64,000 nt of DNA from Candidatus Poribacteria bacterium (GTDB lineage: Bacteria; Poribacteria; WGA-4E; PCPOR2b). The translations under genes were made by a program, and so were the position numbers. How positions within the stretch are numbered: the stretch's first letter is position 1; the number at the start of each line of letters is the position of its first letter. A model generated the notes under the pieces. That model did no database searches. It had not been told where the DNA came from and was given only the letters and a program-made list of their open reading frames with translations. The stretch lies in assembly GCA_022826645.1 (NCBI GenBank), contig JAJDUM010000118.1, positions 1 through 64,000 of the forward strand, written 5' to 3'. Positions 35,670-43,857 of this stretch are shown here, piece by piece.

Positions 35670-35741
35670 TAGGACTTACGCATTTCAGCATGGTTGGTGC
35701 GGGGCAAGATGCCCCGCCTACAGTTGGCTGCGATAGTCCTA
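35670..35741. mobile_element. 72-bp MITE with 6-bp target duplication between attenuator and hisI
   Basis: TAGGACTTACGCA (35670-35682) and the inverted TAGGACTATCGCA (35729-35741) match at 11 of 13 positions. AGAAAA stands directly outside both ends (35664-35669 and 35742-35747), a likely target duplication. The interior is a GGGGCaagaTGCCCC-type hairpin. The core GATGCCCCGCCTACRGTTG recurs in the MITE at 60195-60335. It lengthens the leader transcript between the attenuator and the hisI ribosome site. Confidence 0.7.
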
Positions 35742-35754
35742 AGAAAATAGGCAT

Positions 35755-35795
35755 AAAAAAAGCCGTAGACAATGGGATTCGTATGCCTACGGCTT
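35755..35795 (-). terminator. Intrinsic terminator (attenuator) of the hisI-trpE-trpG operon
   Basis: Read on the minus strand, AAGCCGTAG (35795-35787) pairs perfectly with CTACGGCTT (35768-35760). A run of seven T residues follows (35761-35755). The loop is 18 nt and can pair further. It lies 27 nt after the leader-peptide stop and about 110 nt before hisI. It is therefore placed to abort transcription when the leader is translated through. Confidence 0.82.
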
Positions 35796-35841
35796 CGGTT
35801 GCTAGATATGAGTCCAAACGTTTATCTCAGCAAAGGCACAC
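35781..35841 (-). promoter_or_regulatory. Candidate antiterminator of the His/Trp attenuator
   Basis: On the minus strand, GTGTGCCT (35841-35834, leader codons 28-30) can pair with AGGCATAC (35788-35781), 8 bp with one G-U. This encloses an inner hairpin, TTGCT-g-AGATA (35833-35823) with TATCTAGCAA (35808-35799). Forming the composite traps the terminator 5' arm (35787-35795) in an internal loop and uses its last two bases. A ribosome stalled at the His/Trp codons leaves these arms free; one reaching the stop covers them. The model is by eye, with no energy calculation. Confidence 0.6.
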
Positions 35842-35923
35842 TGCTCCCCTCAACACGATGCCACCACCAGTGCCAATGATGAGATGCAATTTGAAATTGT
35901 GGTTGTCGGTTAAGGGTTTGCAT
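35822..35923 (-). CDS. Leader peptide with clustered His and Trp codons (attenuation control)
   Basis: A 33-codon frame, too short for routine calling, lies 30 nt after the predicted transcript start. Codons 15-22 read HHWHWWWH, that is four His and four Trp in eight positions. Tryptophan is normally the rarest residue, so chance is very unlikely. An AAAGG ribosome site lies 4 nt before the ATG. The peptide ends at TAA just before the terminator of the hisI-trpE-trpG operon. By analogy with trpL and hisL, stalling for lack of charged tRNA-Trp or tRNA-His should permit read-through. Confidence 0.85.
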   Translation of the reverse strand: MQTLNRQPQFQIASHHWHWWWHRVEGSSVPLLR

Positions 35924-35960
35924 AGTACCTTTCAACTTCCTATTTGCCAGAATACTTAAA

Positions 35961-35989
35961 AGCATATCATAAGCCAGTTTCGGTGTCAA
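35961..35989 (-). promoter_or_regulatory. Sigma-70-type promoter of the hisI-trpE-trpG operon
   Basis: On the minus strand, TTGACA (35989-35984) and TATGCT (35966-35961) are separated by exactly 17 nt. The predicted start near 35953 gives a leader of about 30 nt before the leader-peptide ATG. The -35 box lies just past the stop of the upstream gene. Confidence 0.75.
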
Positions 35990-36010
35990 GAAAATTCTAA
36001 GGCGGTGTTC

Positions 36011-36823
36011 TCATCCCAGTAACGGTTTCAAGAACTCAATACTGCGACGTGCAATTGTCTCTGGATCCGGTTCAAAGTTGAATACCTCAGTCGAAAGATA
36101 ACCGGTGTAATTAATCTCCTTCAACGCCTCGATAATCGGTGGATAATCCACATTGCCGGAGCCGGGAAGATAGCCGTTATCGTCATTGGTATGGAAATGT
36201 GCCACATGTTCGGCGTATTCGCGAATCTGTGTGGGCATATCCAGATTTTCCGCGGCTGTACTTGTCACGTCAAGAATGATCTGGAAGTTTGGATTATCCA
36301 CGGCTTTGACCATTTCTACCGCTGATGCTGGTGTATTGATAAAATTTGTGGCTTCACTTGTCAACGGTTCCATGCACAAGATGACATCTCGTTCTTGCGC
36401 AAAATCAGCGCACGCTGCGAAGATTTCTTGGGCATAGCTCCACGCCTGCTCTGGTGTGAGTGGATCGAGTATATTACGTTCATTGGGCGAACCGATGACC
36501 ATAATCTTTCCATCCAGATCCGCACAACACGCGATCAGTTCGAGAAAATAGTCCCGTGTTTTCTCGCGGATATCTGCATCGGGGTGGTTGACATGCAATC
36601 CCTTTGGGGAGACCAGTAGCCAGTGAAGCCCGGCGATTTCGATCTTTGCTGTCTCCGCCGATTTTCGGATGCGATCTCTTTCGGCTTGACTGATGTCCAC
36701 CACCGATTCCGCGAGCGTGAAAGGTGCGAGCTCCACCGCATCGTAGCCGAGTTTGGCAGCACACAGAAAAATATCTTCGACCCCCCAATCCTCAAACATT
36801 TCGTTGCAGATAGCCAGTTTCAT
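36011..36823 (-). CDS. Sugar phosphate isomerase/epimerase-like TIM barrel (xylose isomerase-like)
   Basis: The 270-residue AP-endonuclease-2-type barrel has the pattern of this family: KLAICNEMFEDW, GYDAVELAPFTL, IAGLHWLLVSPKGLHVN, VILCMEPL (metal Glu), FQIILDVTSTAAENLD (metal Asp), VAHFHTNDDNGYLPGSGNVDY (metal His, substrate region) and GYLSTEVF (metal Glu). It isomerises or epimerises a sugar or hydroxyketo acid; the substrate is unknown. It ends just upstream of the his/trp promoter and appears to be a separate unit. Confidence 0.82.
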   Translation of the reverse strand: MKLAICNEMFEDWGVEDIFLCAAKLGYDAVELAPFTLAESVVDISQAERDRIRKSAETAKIEIAGLHWLLVSPKGLHVNHPDADIREKTRDYFLELIACCADLDGKIMVIGSPNERNILDPLTPEQAWSYAQEIFAACADFAQERDVILCMEPLTSEATNFINTPASAVEMVKAVDNPNFQIILDVTSTAAENLDMPTQIREYAEHVAHFHTNDDNGYLPGSGNVDYPPIIEALKEINYTGYLSTEVFNFEPDPETIARRSIEFLKPLLG

Positions 36824-36930
36824 GGCAAACTCCAGATTCCGTTTATGGTAGATTTTATAATTGCTTAGACACTATGAACGGGCAAGGTCAGGAACTTATT
36901 CACAGGGTTACGGCACACGGAGTGTGCCTA
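36824..36930. repeat. Short spacer with a GGCACAC hairpin
   Basis: GGCACAC-gga-GTGTGCC followed by TAC lies at about 36912-36930, immediately after the ubiX stop on the other side. It has the same style as other short palindromes in this genome. There is no T-run, so termination is uncertain. Confidence 0.35.
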
Positions 36931-37533
36931 CTACAATAAAGGATCTTCCTTCCAACGCTGGATAAGATTTGTGTCAATGTCAAACTGATCCAGCACCTTC
37001 GTGATCACAAAATTTATCATATCATCAACTGTCTTGGGGAAGTGGTAAAAGCCGGGCATTGCAGGCAGTACCACCACACCAAGTCGGGAGAGCTTGAGCA
37101 TATTTTCGAGGTGGATAGGACTGAGCGGCGTTTCACGAGGTACAAGGACCAGTTTGCGCTGCTCCTTGATACAGACATCGGCAGCACGGTGGATGAGGTT
37201 TCGAGAGATACCAGACGCTATTGCGCCGACAGTTCCCATGCTGCACGGCGCAACGACCATACCGACGGTGCGGAAAGATCCGCTGGCAATTGACGCTCCG
37301 ATATCGGAATGATGGTGATAAACCACCCGATCTGACGAATGGCCGATGAGGGATTCAAGCTGGAAATCGTCTATATCCACGCGGATCTGTAATTCTTCCC
37401 ACAACGCCCTTACACCGGAATCGGAAATTGTCAAGTGGATTTCATAGTCATCGAATTGCGTGAGGAGGTCGAGCAGACGTACACCGTAGATGACGGCACT
37501 TGCCCCTGTTATCCCAACAATTATACGCTTCAA
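36931..37533 (-). CDS. ubiX: Flavin prenyltransferase UbiX
   Basis: The 200-residue protein makes prenylated FMN, the cofactor for UbiD-type decarboxylases. It shows the FMN loop RIIVGITGASAVIYGVRLL, then VVAPCSMGTVGAIASGISRNLIHRAADVCIKE, LVLVPRETPLSPIHLENML and VLPAMPGFYHFPKTVDDMINFV, all classic. The start is TTG at 37533, behind GGGAGGGG. No ubiD partner is visible in the window. The normal ASG of GITGASG is ASA here, a small deviation. Confidence 0.94.
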   Translation of the reverse strand: MKRIIVGITGASAVIYGVRLLDLLTQFDDYEIHLTISDSGVRALWEELQIRVDIDDFQLESLIGHSSDRVVYHHHSDIGASIASGSFRTVGMVVAPCSMGTVGAIASGISRNLIHRAADVCIKEQRKLVLVPRETPLSPIHLENMLKLSRLGVVVLPAMPGFYHFPKTVDDMINFVITKVLDQFDIDTNLIQRWKEDPLL

Positions 37534-37631
37534 ACACCCCTCCCAGCTTCGTAAGGTGTAATGTGTGAAAAGCCGATGTGCCCTTCAAGCAGTCTGTCGA
37601 AAATTGAAGGGAACAATCTGTCCCGCCCTTT

Positions 37632-37850
37632 TCACACCCACCTCTCCTTCAGATCCGATTCATTATAGATCGGGTTCTCATTGTCTTCAATATCACGCAT
37701 CGCGGTAGCCAATGAAAGATGTGACCAATCCAAATCCTCTTTTCGCACACTTTGGCGCTGCGTTAGAAATTGAATAAAATCCAGTGCTTCTGCTTGCAAC
37801 GGTTCAGGTAACCTCTGAATTTGTTCGTGAATCCTCTCAGCAGTAGTCAT
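37632..37850 (-). CDS. DUF2281-like antitoxin-type small protein
   Basis: The 72-residue protein begins with TTAERIHEQIQRLPEPLQAEALDFIQFLTQR, the helical pattern of DUF2281 proteins often found as antitoxin partners of PIN or RelE-like toxins. A strong AGGAGG ribosome site precedes the ATG. No toxin gene is adjacent on either side, so it seems to be a solitary antitoxin or a relic. Confidence 0.6.
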   Translation of the reverse strand: MTTAERIHEQIQRLPEPLQAEALDFIQFLTQRQSVRKEDLDWSHLSLATAMRDIEDNENPIYNESDLKERWV

Positions 37851-37873
37851 AATAGCCTCCTGATAGAGGAACG

Positions 37874-39136
37874 TTACTCTTCATGAAACGCCGGCAGGTT
37901 GCCGTCTGCATTAAACGCTAAAGGCTTCAGTTCGCCGGTAACCTCCAGATCGGTGCGGAGCTTTGCGTCTTCAAGCAGCGCTTCGGAGATATCCACTTCC
38001 CCTAGACCGAGGGTGCTTTCAATTCGCACTACTTTTGATTCTTCGGGTGGGGTTAGTCCAACTGTATTCAGTGCAACCTCGATAGCCTCTCTGTCTGTAT
38101 CGTAGTAGAAGGGCGTTTTCGACTTCTGCGGTCCCATCCCGGTGATGCCGTTCATATACGTCGCATGGCGATCCATCTTTTCCACAAGGCGCGTCGTGGT
38201 GAAGTCTGCCAACCCAACGCCTGTTGCGTTACCGTCACTGTCGTCTGTCAGATCTCGGACAAAGATTCGCACAATCGCGGGTTTTTCTGGTTCCGGTTCA
38301 AGGATCTGCATCATACGACCGATGATGTTCGTATCCATGCCGGTTCCACTGATGTTCTTGCCCATCCAATCCACAATTAAGAGATCGAAAGCATCAAACG
38401 GTAGGCGTCCCATCAGCGACTTGGATTCGACGAGGAGTTCGCGTTCGCGACGCATAATCTCATCGGCACGCATCGCGGCAACTTTCGCTGTATCCTCGTG
38501 TGCGTTTTCGACCAGTCCAACGCCAAAGGCAACCTTACCAGCATCTATGAGCAAACCGGTAACCGTTCGGATGATATGCTCAAACCCGTAGTGGAAGAAG
38601 GCGCGGTGGTACATATTCGCACCGTGCTGCTTGCCGAACCCGATCGTCAACATCTTCAGGGTGCCGCTCTCAACCGTGCCTCTGAAATCGGTGTGTGCTT
38701 TGATCCGATTGATTGGAACAATGTGATCTGCGTTGGCAGCGTGGGTATCAAGGAATACCGGCAACTCATCGGCGGTCTGACCGATTTCAACAACCTCCAT
38801 CGTTGCCTTGATGGGCACACCGACCGTCTCTTCGGTTACGCCGTAGTGTTCCAATACGGCTCGCTGTCCTTCTGCGGTTGCACCGCCGTGGCTTCCCATA
38901 GCTGGCACAACAAACGGTTTTGCACCGATGTCCTTGAGGTAATCTGCTGTTGCTTTAATGACGACGGCAATGTTTGCAACCCCGCGGCTGCCGCCGCCGA
39001 TAGCGACACTATCCCCTTTGCCGACAATTGATGCTGTGCCGATCTGATCCAATTCCGCTCTAACTGCTGCGGGTAGATCTGCAACGACAGGGGCGTCGAA
39101 ATGCTGTTTTATACGAACCATTTTTGGTAATGCCAT
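37874..39136 (-). CDS. LarA-like / DUF2088 domain protein
   Basis: The 420-residue protein resembles the N-terminal domain family of nickel-dependent lactate racemase. Conserved stretches include VAIGGGSRGVANIAVVIKATADYL, FVVPAMGSHGGATAEGQRAVL and IVPINRIKAHTDFRGTVESGTLKMLTIGFGKQHGA. It may act on a 2-hydroxyacid, but the cofactor-making LarB/C/E genes are absent here. The start at ATG 39136 is chosen because GGAGG lies 8 nt upstream; the frame runs 21 codons further without a ribosome site. Confidence 0.75.
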   Translation of the reverse strand: MALPKMVRIKQHFDAPVVADLPAAVRAELDQIGTASIVGKGDSVAIGGGSRGVANIAVVIKATADYLKDIGAKPFVVPAMGSHGGATAEGQRAVLEHYGVTEETVGVPIKATMEVVEIGQTADELPVFLDTHAANADHIVPINRIKAHTDFRGTVESGTLKMLTIGFGKQHGANMYHRAFFHYGFEHIIRTVTGLLIDAGKVAFGVGLVENAHEDTAKVAAMRADEIMRRERELLVESKSLMGRLPFDAFDLLIVDWMGKNISGTGMDTNIIGRMMQILEPEPEKPAIVRIFVRDLTDDSDGNATGVGLADFTTTRLVEKMDRHATYMNGITGMGPQKSKTPFYYDTDREAIEVALNTVGLTPPEESKVVRIESTLGLGEVDISEALLEDAKLRTDLEVTGELKPLAFNADGNLPAFHEE

Positions 39137-39337
39137 GCTTAGTCCTCCATATCTGCGAAATGTTGCTACCATGTTACCAGAAGTTAAGATAGATAACAAG
39201 AGAGAAATGTGACGTGCGTGGAACAGAAGGCAGGAATCGGTTCAGCCGAAGCGATAGCAGCGTCAATATGTTGTCGTTCCGATCCTGTATCTCCTTAGTC
39301 CTTGCTACCTTACAAAGGGTGAATTGGAAAGAGCAAA

Positions 39338-40918
39338 CTATGTTACACTCAAACTCACCCGCTCGAGCTTTCCTGATTCAATCTGTAAGTCACGCCAATC
39401 GGAATCTGCATCCGGTTTCACTTTCGATCGCCAAGAAAAGGATACCGTTGAATCGCCACCATTATAGAATACCACATCCCCGTAACCCTCCATAGGCGGT
39501 CGTGTCAGTGATAGGAGATATTCAGGTAGGCGATGCTCACCGGCGTCCGTCCGCACTTCCAACATCGGTACAACCGCGCTCTGGATTTCACGTGTGCCGA
39601 GTAGTAGCGGACCGTAGCACGAGGTGACAACTCCGTGTCCCCAATTCCGTCCATGTCCTGCTGCGACTGAGCAGACGGCACCGCCCATATCCGCATGTTC
39701 CCTGCCGCCGCGAAGCACTCTTCGTGCGATCTTCAGGCGTGTTGACGCGCCTCGGAATGCCCGCATAGCAAACTCCGGGTTACCGCTGAGTTGGTAAGCG
39801 AGGGTCATCGCTGCGGTCGATGGTTCGCGGATCGGCTGCACCGAACCGTCGTCGGACCATTCCCCCCAATACGCCATATCTGCTCGACGACCGACGCCCA
39901 ATTCCCGTCGGCGGACCTCCTGCGGAAAGATGAGCGCTAGGTGCTGTGGTACAGGTGGCAAGCCTACCAATTGACCGCGAATGAGCTGATCAAAAGTTGT
40001 ATCATCGAATGTGCGACGATAGTAACTGATTGCGGCGGCAGCGGGGTCGTGGTAGGGGTCAAGTACGGATTCAACGAGTGGTTCTACAATCCGCTTTGCA
40101 GCATCTTTGAAAGCCGTGTCTCCCGATAGATGGTAGAGATCTCCCAATGCATAGATCGCACCGGAGGCGAGCAGATTTTCGATTCCTGCCAACGGATCGC
40201 CTCCGAGGTGATGCGTACCGTGAGCCGCTATCCGATGTAGTTTTTTCTCCTCAACTTCGGCTTCGCCCACACCATTTCCATCCAAATCCCAGAGCAGTGG
40301 CATCGGCGATTCAGCAGCGATGATCCGCTCTGCCCGTTTCCGACCATATCGCAACGACCAATCGAGGTAACGTTGCTCTCCTGTGATTCGATATGCGGCA
40401 ACGGCGATATGGATGAATCGGAAGTGTTCGGCTAACTCATACGCGGACGCTGCGTCATTATCAACCGTTCGACTTCCGATGAAATAGCCAACAAAGTTAT
40501 CCCGATCATAGTCGTACCAAGCGGGGATCTCCTCCACCCAATTCCCGATATGCTCAGCGGCATCGGTCAGCATCGAACGCGCTTCCTGATCGTCCGGCAC
40601 AAGATCAATGTATCGCGGCAGAAATAGCAGAAATGGCTCCGTGCCGTGATGCGCTTCCGCCTCTGGTTCATAGCCGTGCAGACATTCGCGTTCAACCCAA
40701 CCCGCTAATGCGGATTTCAGGTCGTGGAAATGTTTCAAAACCGTTTTGTCGCCGGTCACAAGGTAGTGAGGAAACCACGCTAGGGCGTAATTCGCTTCAT
40801 CTTCGCCGCCGCCGTTTGGGCCGGGCGGGTCAAGTGCCATACTCTGCTTCAGCCACCGATCCATCTCCTCGCGGAGATCTACGTAGTATTTATAGCATTC
40901 TTTAAGGATGTCGTCCAT
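39338..40918 (-). CDS. Alpha/alpha-toroid protein of unknown function (glycoside-hydrolase-like)
   Basis: The 526-residue soluble protein is mainly alpha-helical, with repeating helix pairs rich in aromatic residues (HFRFIHIAVAAYRITGEQRYLDWSLRYGRKRA, GAIYALGDLYHLSGDTAFKDAAKRI, MTLAYQLSGNPEFAMRAF). This layout suits an (alpha/alpha)6 toroid as in many polysaccharide-active enzymes. A small beta domain seems to close the C-terminus (VVFYNGGDSTVSFSW). No signal peptide and no certain catalytic residues are visible. It precedes the desaturase gene on the minus strand. Confidence 0.55.
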   Translation of the reverse strand: MDDILKECYKYYVDLREEMDRWLKQSMALDPPGPNGGGEDEANYALAWFPHYLVTGDKTVLKHFHDLKSALAGWVERECLHGYEPEAEAHHGTEPFLLFLPRYIDLVPDDQEARSMLTDAAEHIGNWVEEIPAWYDYDRDNFVGYFIGSRTVDNDAASAYELAEHFRFIHIAVAAYRITGEQRYLDWSLRYGRKRAERIIAAESPMPLLWDLDGNGVGEAEVEEKKLHRIAAHGTHHLGGDPLAGIENLLASGAIYALGDLYHLSGDTAFKDAAKRIVEPLVESVLDPYHDPAAAAISYYRRTFDDTTFDQLIRGQLVGLPPVPQHLALIFPQEVRRRELGVGRRADMAYWGEWSDDGSVQPIREPSTAAMTLAYQLSGNPEFAMRAFRGASTRLKIARRVLRGGREHADMGGAVCSVAAGHGRNWGHGVVTSCYGPLLLGTREIQSAVVPMLEVRTDAGEHRLPEYLLSLTRPPMEGYGDVVFYNGGDSTVSFSWRSKVKPDADSDWRDLQIESGKLERVSLSVT

Positions 40919-40940
40919 TAGGTCCTCTCACAGGTTAAGG

Positions 40941-41954
40941 TCAAGCGCCTGATGGTAACGGCAATTCAGGCGTGTACTGATATTCCGGATCCGTCTCCTG
41001 TATCTTCAGGATTGTAATGATCTCTTTCCAGGTTTGATAAAGACCGACCGGACAACGCGGGAGTTCATGTTTAATCAGCCTATGTAGTTTCCCGAGGTTG
41101 TAGCATGGGACTGCGGCGTACATGTGGTGTTCTATGTGAAAATTCATGTGCCAGTATAGGAACTGAACCAACGGATTCAGCGTAATTGTCCGGCAGCAGA
41201 GCCGGAAATCCGGCACATTATCTGTAAGCCCTACATGCTGAGTGGTGTTGCAGAGGAAGAGGAGCCAGCCACCATACGCCGGAGCCAGCGTGATAAGGAC
41301 CGGCACTAACCAGAGACCGAAGTAGAGTGAGACACCAAGGATCAGAGCGTGACCCACGAGTTGGGTGCGAGCCCAGTTAAATAACTCTCGGCGTTTCTCC
41401 ACTTCCGATTCAGGGAACATGACTGTTGCTTCGTGATCGTCCAGCTTACCGAAACTGAGCCGAATGATCGACTTCCATCGCGCGTAGAATCCCCACGGAT
41501 TCACAACCGCACTTTTCAGAAAGCCGGTGAACGTCAATTTTACCGGGAACACGACTTCATAATCGTCCGGAGGGTGCAGGGTATATTTGTGATGTTCGGA
41601 ATGGCTCGCCCAAAACCGAACGTGGTTATACGCACCAAGAAAGCTAAAGATTCGCAGGAAGAAGACGTTCAAGAATCTGGTCTTAAAAACCGAGTTATGA
41701 CATAGTTCATGAAATCCGTTCAGGAGGAACGCCCACATAGTTCCATGGAGGAATAGGATCACCAGCAGTACCGGTAGGGGTAGGTTCGCTGCGGCGTAGA
41801 AGGCACCGGTTCCGCTTAGTGCAAGCAATCCAAGGTGACCGAGGGTTTGAAGCATTCCTTTCCAGTCGCTTCGCTGGTTCAGGGACCTAAACACTTCACG
41901 GTCAATCTGCGGTCTATACCAATTAATCTTTCGTTGATCTGTGTCATTGCTCAT
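40941..41954 (-). CDS. Membrane fatty acid desaturase
   Basis: The 337-residue integral membrane di-iron enzyme shows the three histidine boxes: HELCH (82-86), HSEHH (118-122) and HMNFHIEHH (269-277). Four hydrophobic membrane spans surround them (about 38-57, 61-80, 97-112, 200-237). It introduces a double bond or hydroxyl into a lipid acyl chain using O2 and reduced electron carriers. Start ATG 41954 (MSNDTDQ) is preferred over a frame extended 20 codons upstream. It is 22 nt from the toroid protein gene. Confidence 0.88.
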   Translation of the reverse strand: MSNDTDQRKINWYRPQIDREVFRSLNQRSDWKGMLQTLGHLGLLALSGTGAFYAAANLPLPVLLVILFLHGTMWAFLLNGFHELCHNSVFKTRFLNVFFLRIFSFLGAYNHVRFWASHSEHHKYTLHPPDDYEVVFPVKLTFTGFLKSAVVNPWGFYARWKSIIRLSFGKLDDHEATVMFPESEVEKRRELFNWARTQLVGHALILGVSLYFGLWLVPVLITLAPAYGGWLLFLCNTTQHVGLTDNVPDFRLCCRTITLNPLVQFLYWHMNFHIEHHMYAAVPCYNLGKLHRLIKHELPRCPVGLYQTWKEIITILKIQETDPEYQYTPELPLPSGA

Positions 41955-42049
41955 ACAGCGTGTTTCCTTTCGGTTCACTAACATTTGTATCACATTGTCT
42001 GCGGTGAGAACCAAATTTCTTACACATACTCGTTCTATTATACACTGGA

Positions 42050-43141
42050 TTAGAAGCGGATGAGTCCGCGTGCGACCTCCCCATTGAGCATGTCACTGAA
42101 CGCCTCATTCACCTCTTCTAATTGATAGGTTCGGGTAATCAGTTCGTCCAACTTGAGCAGACCCGCCCGGTAAAGTGCAAGCAAACGTGGCATGTCGTAG
42201 CGGGGACGCGCCGAACCGTAGTTGCTGCCCATTATCGTTTTTTCGCCCCAGAACACAATCCCTGCATCAAGCGAGAGCGGCTCAAGCGGTGGAGCGCCCA
42301 CCCAAATAGCCTTTCCTCGATTTCGTATTGCCTGCACTGTTTGCTCATAGGTGGTGCGTGTGCCGATCGCTTCAAAAGCATAATCTGCGCCTAAGTCATC
42401 CGTCAAGGCTTGGATCTCTGGAATCGGGTCGATGTCGCTGGCGTTAATTGTATGCGTGGCACCAAACTGACGCGCCATTTCCAGCTTTGAATCCACCAGA
42501 TCAACCACAATAATTTTCTCAGCACCGGCGATCGCTGCCCCCTGAACAACGTTTAAGCCAATACCGCCCGCACCAAAGAGCACAACGCTGCTACCCGGAC
42601 GAACTTGCGCGGTATTGGTCGCTGCACAAACCCCCGTTGTGACACTACAACCGATGAGGGCAGCCGTATCCAGCGGGATGTCGTTCTCAATAGGGATAGC
42701 GCACTCTTGTGGAATTACGCTGTATTCGGCAAAGGAAGCCACCATACCAAAGTGGTGGATGGGCACCCCGTTCTTTTTATAGCGTGTCGTGCCATCAAGC
42801 AGGCGGCCACGTCCTCCCTTTCTTGCTGTCAAACAGAGGTTGCCGTACCCCTGCGTGCAGTAACTACAGTGACCGCACGATGGAACCCATGAGAGAATCA
42901 CATGATCACCCGGTTTCACTAACGTAACACCGGGGCCGACCTCCTCAACAACACCAGCCCCTTCGTCCCCCAACACAGCGGGAAACGGGATGCTCAACAT
43001 GCCGGTGACTGCGTGGTAGCAGCTATGACAAACCCCGGTCGCTGCAATCTTGACGACAATTTCTCCCGCTTTGGGACCTTCCATCTCAATATCTTCGACG
43101 ACAACCGGTTGGTTCAGTCCATATAGGACAGCAGCTTTCAT
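42050..43141 (-). CDS. Zinc-dependent alcohol dehydrogenase (class III-like MDR)
   Basis: The 363-residue medium-chain dehydrogenase has the catalytic zinc region GVCHSCYHAVTG and GDEGAGVVEEVGPGV. The structural zinc cysteines are in CGHCSYCTQGYGNLC (C-x2-C-x2-C-x7-C). NAD binding is at SVVLFGAGGIGLNVVQGA. Sequence style (YGSARPRYDMPRLLALYRAG) resembles the Rxyl/NDMA- or mycothiol-type alcohol dehydrogenases. It oxidises an alcohol or aldehyde adduct. A GGAGGAAA ribosome site precedes the ATG. Confidence 0.92.
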   Translation of the reverse strand: MKAAVLYGLNQPVVVEDIEMEGPKAGEIVVKIAATGVCHSCYHAVTGMLSIPFPAVLGDEGAGVVEEVGPGVTLVKPGDHVILSWVPSCGHCSYCTQGYGNLCLTARKGGRGRLLDGTTRYKKNGVPIHHFGMVASFAEYSVIPQECAIPIENDIPLDTAALIGCSVTTGVCAATNTAQVRPGSSVVLFGAGGIGLNVVQGAAIAGAEKIIVVDLVDSKLEMARQFGATHTINASDIDPIPEIQALTDDLGADYAFEAIGTRTTYEQTVQAIRNRGKAIWVGAPPLEPLSLDAGIVFWGEKTIMGSNYGSARPRYDMPRLLALYRAGLLKLDELITRTYQLEEVNEAFSDMLNGEVARGLIRF

Positions 43142-43197
43142 GACGTTTCCTCCGGTAGTGGACTATTCCCCAATTTCCCTTTATCTGTAATGATAAG

Positions 43198-43518
43198 CTA
43201 GGACTCAATGTAAACAACTTGATGAGGTCGAATGGACAGCAGCATTTTGCGTAACTTCAATATCATCGGCAGAATTGTTTCCAGTCGATTGTTGGGCGCG
43301 ACAAGTACTACTACTGCAATATTAAATCGGCTAAGATTCTATTGGTATTCAATGTTCTGATCGGCAGTTACCCAAACATCAAACTCGTTTTCTGCTACAC
43401 GAAGCAATTCACCATTTTTCATGCCTGACCAGCCTTTTTCTTGAACCATAAAAACAGTATGGTTCGGTAATTCTCTTTTTAATTTTTTAGGCAGACATTC
43501 GTCAATGAGAATTCGCAT
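43198..43518 (-). pseudogene. DUF5615 PIN-like toxin interrupted by an in-frame amber codon
   Basis: The frame begins at ATG 43518, overlapping the end of the DUF433 gene by 17 nt, and reads MRILIDECLPKKLKRELP, then VFMVQEKGWSGMKNGELLR and WVTADQNIEYQ. It then meets TAG (43339-43341), and the same frame continues NLSRFNIAVVVLVAPNNRLE to a natural TAG at 43198-43200. The full 106-residue product is typical of DUF5615, and the expected residue at the break is Gln (motif DQNxxYQQNL). A single CAG-to-TAG change explains it. The toxin is probably dead or only made by suppression. Confidence 0.8.
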
Positions 43519-43753
43519 ATACTTGTGTTAGCAGCATCTCCTTTGCTAGCTCCAACATTTGGATAGCTTGGTCACGACTTACGGAGGGAAAATCATCTAG
43601 GAATTCGTCAAGGCTATCACCAGCTTCCAAATAGTCAATCAGGTTTTTGATGGGAACGCGAGTGCTTTTAAACACAGGTGTGCCAGAAAGAATTTCATCA
43701 TCGGATGTGATAACACTGTCCACCGCTATCGTTTTTAGTTTTTTAGGTTCCAT
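43502..43753 (-). CDS. DUF433 antitoxin
   Basis: The 83-residue protein matches DUF433: ITSDDEILSGTPVFKSTRVPIKNLIDYLEAG, then SLDEFLDDFPSVSRDQAIQMLELAKEML. This is a compact helix-turn-helix antitoxin normally encoded before a DUF5615 PIN-like toxin. A strong GAGGAGG ribosome site lies before the ATG. The cognate toxin overlaps its 3' end by 17 nt but carries an amber codon, so the antitoxin is intact while the toxin is broken. Confidence 0.85.
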   Translation of the reverse strand: MEPKKLKTIAVDSVITSDDEILSGTPVFKSTRVPIKNLIDYLEAGDSLDEFLDDFPSVSRDQAIQMLELAKEMLLTQVYANSH

Positions 43754-43857
43754 AGTTTACCACCTCCTCGGTGATCTCACTTTATCAATAGAGCTGTCAT
43801 CTCACAGTTTAGGTATTAAGAATTAGTCTGTTTTTGAAAATCGCCTACAGAGCAAGT

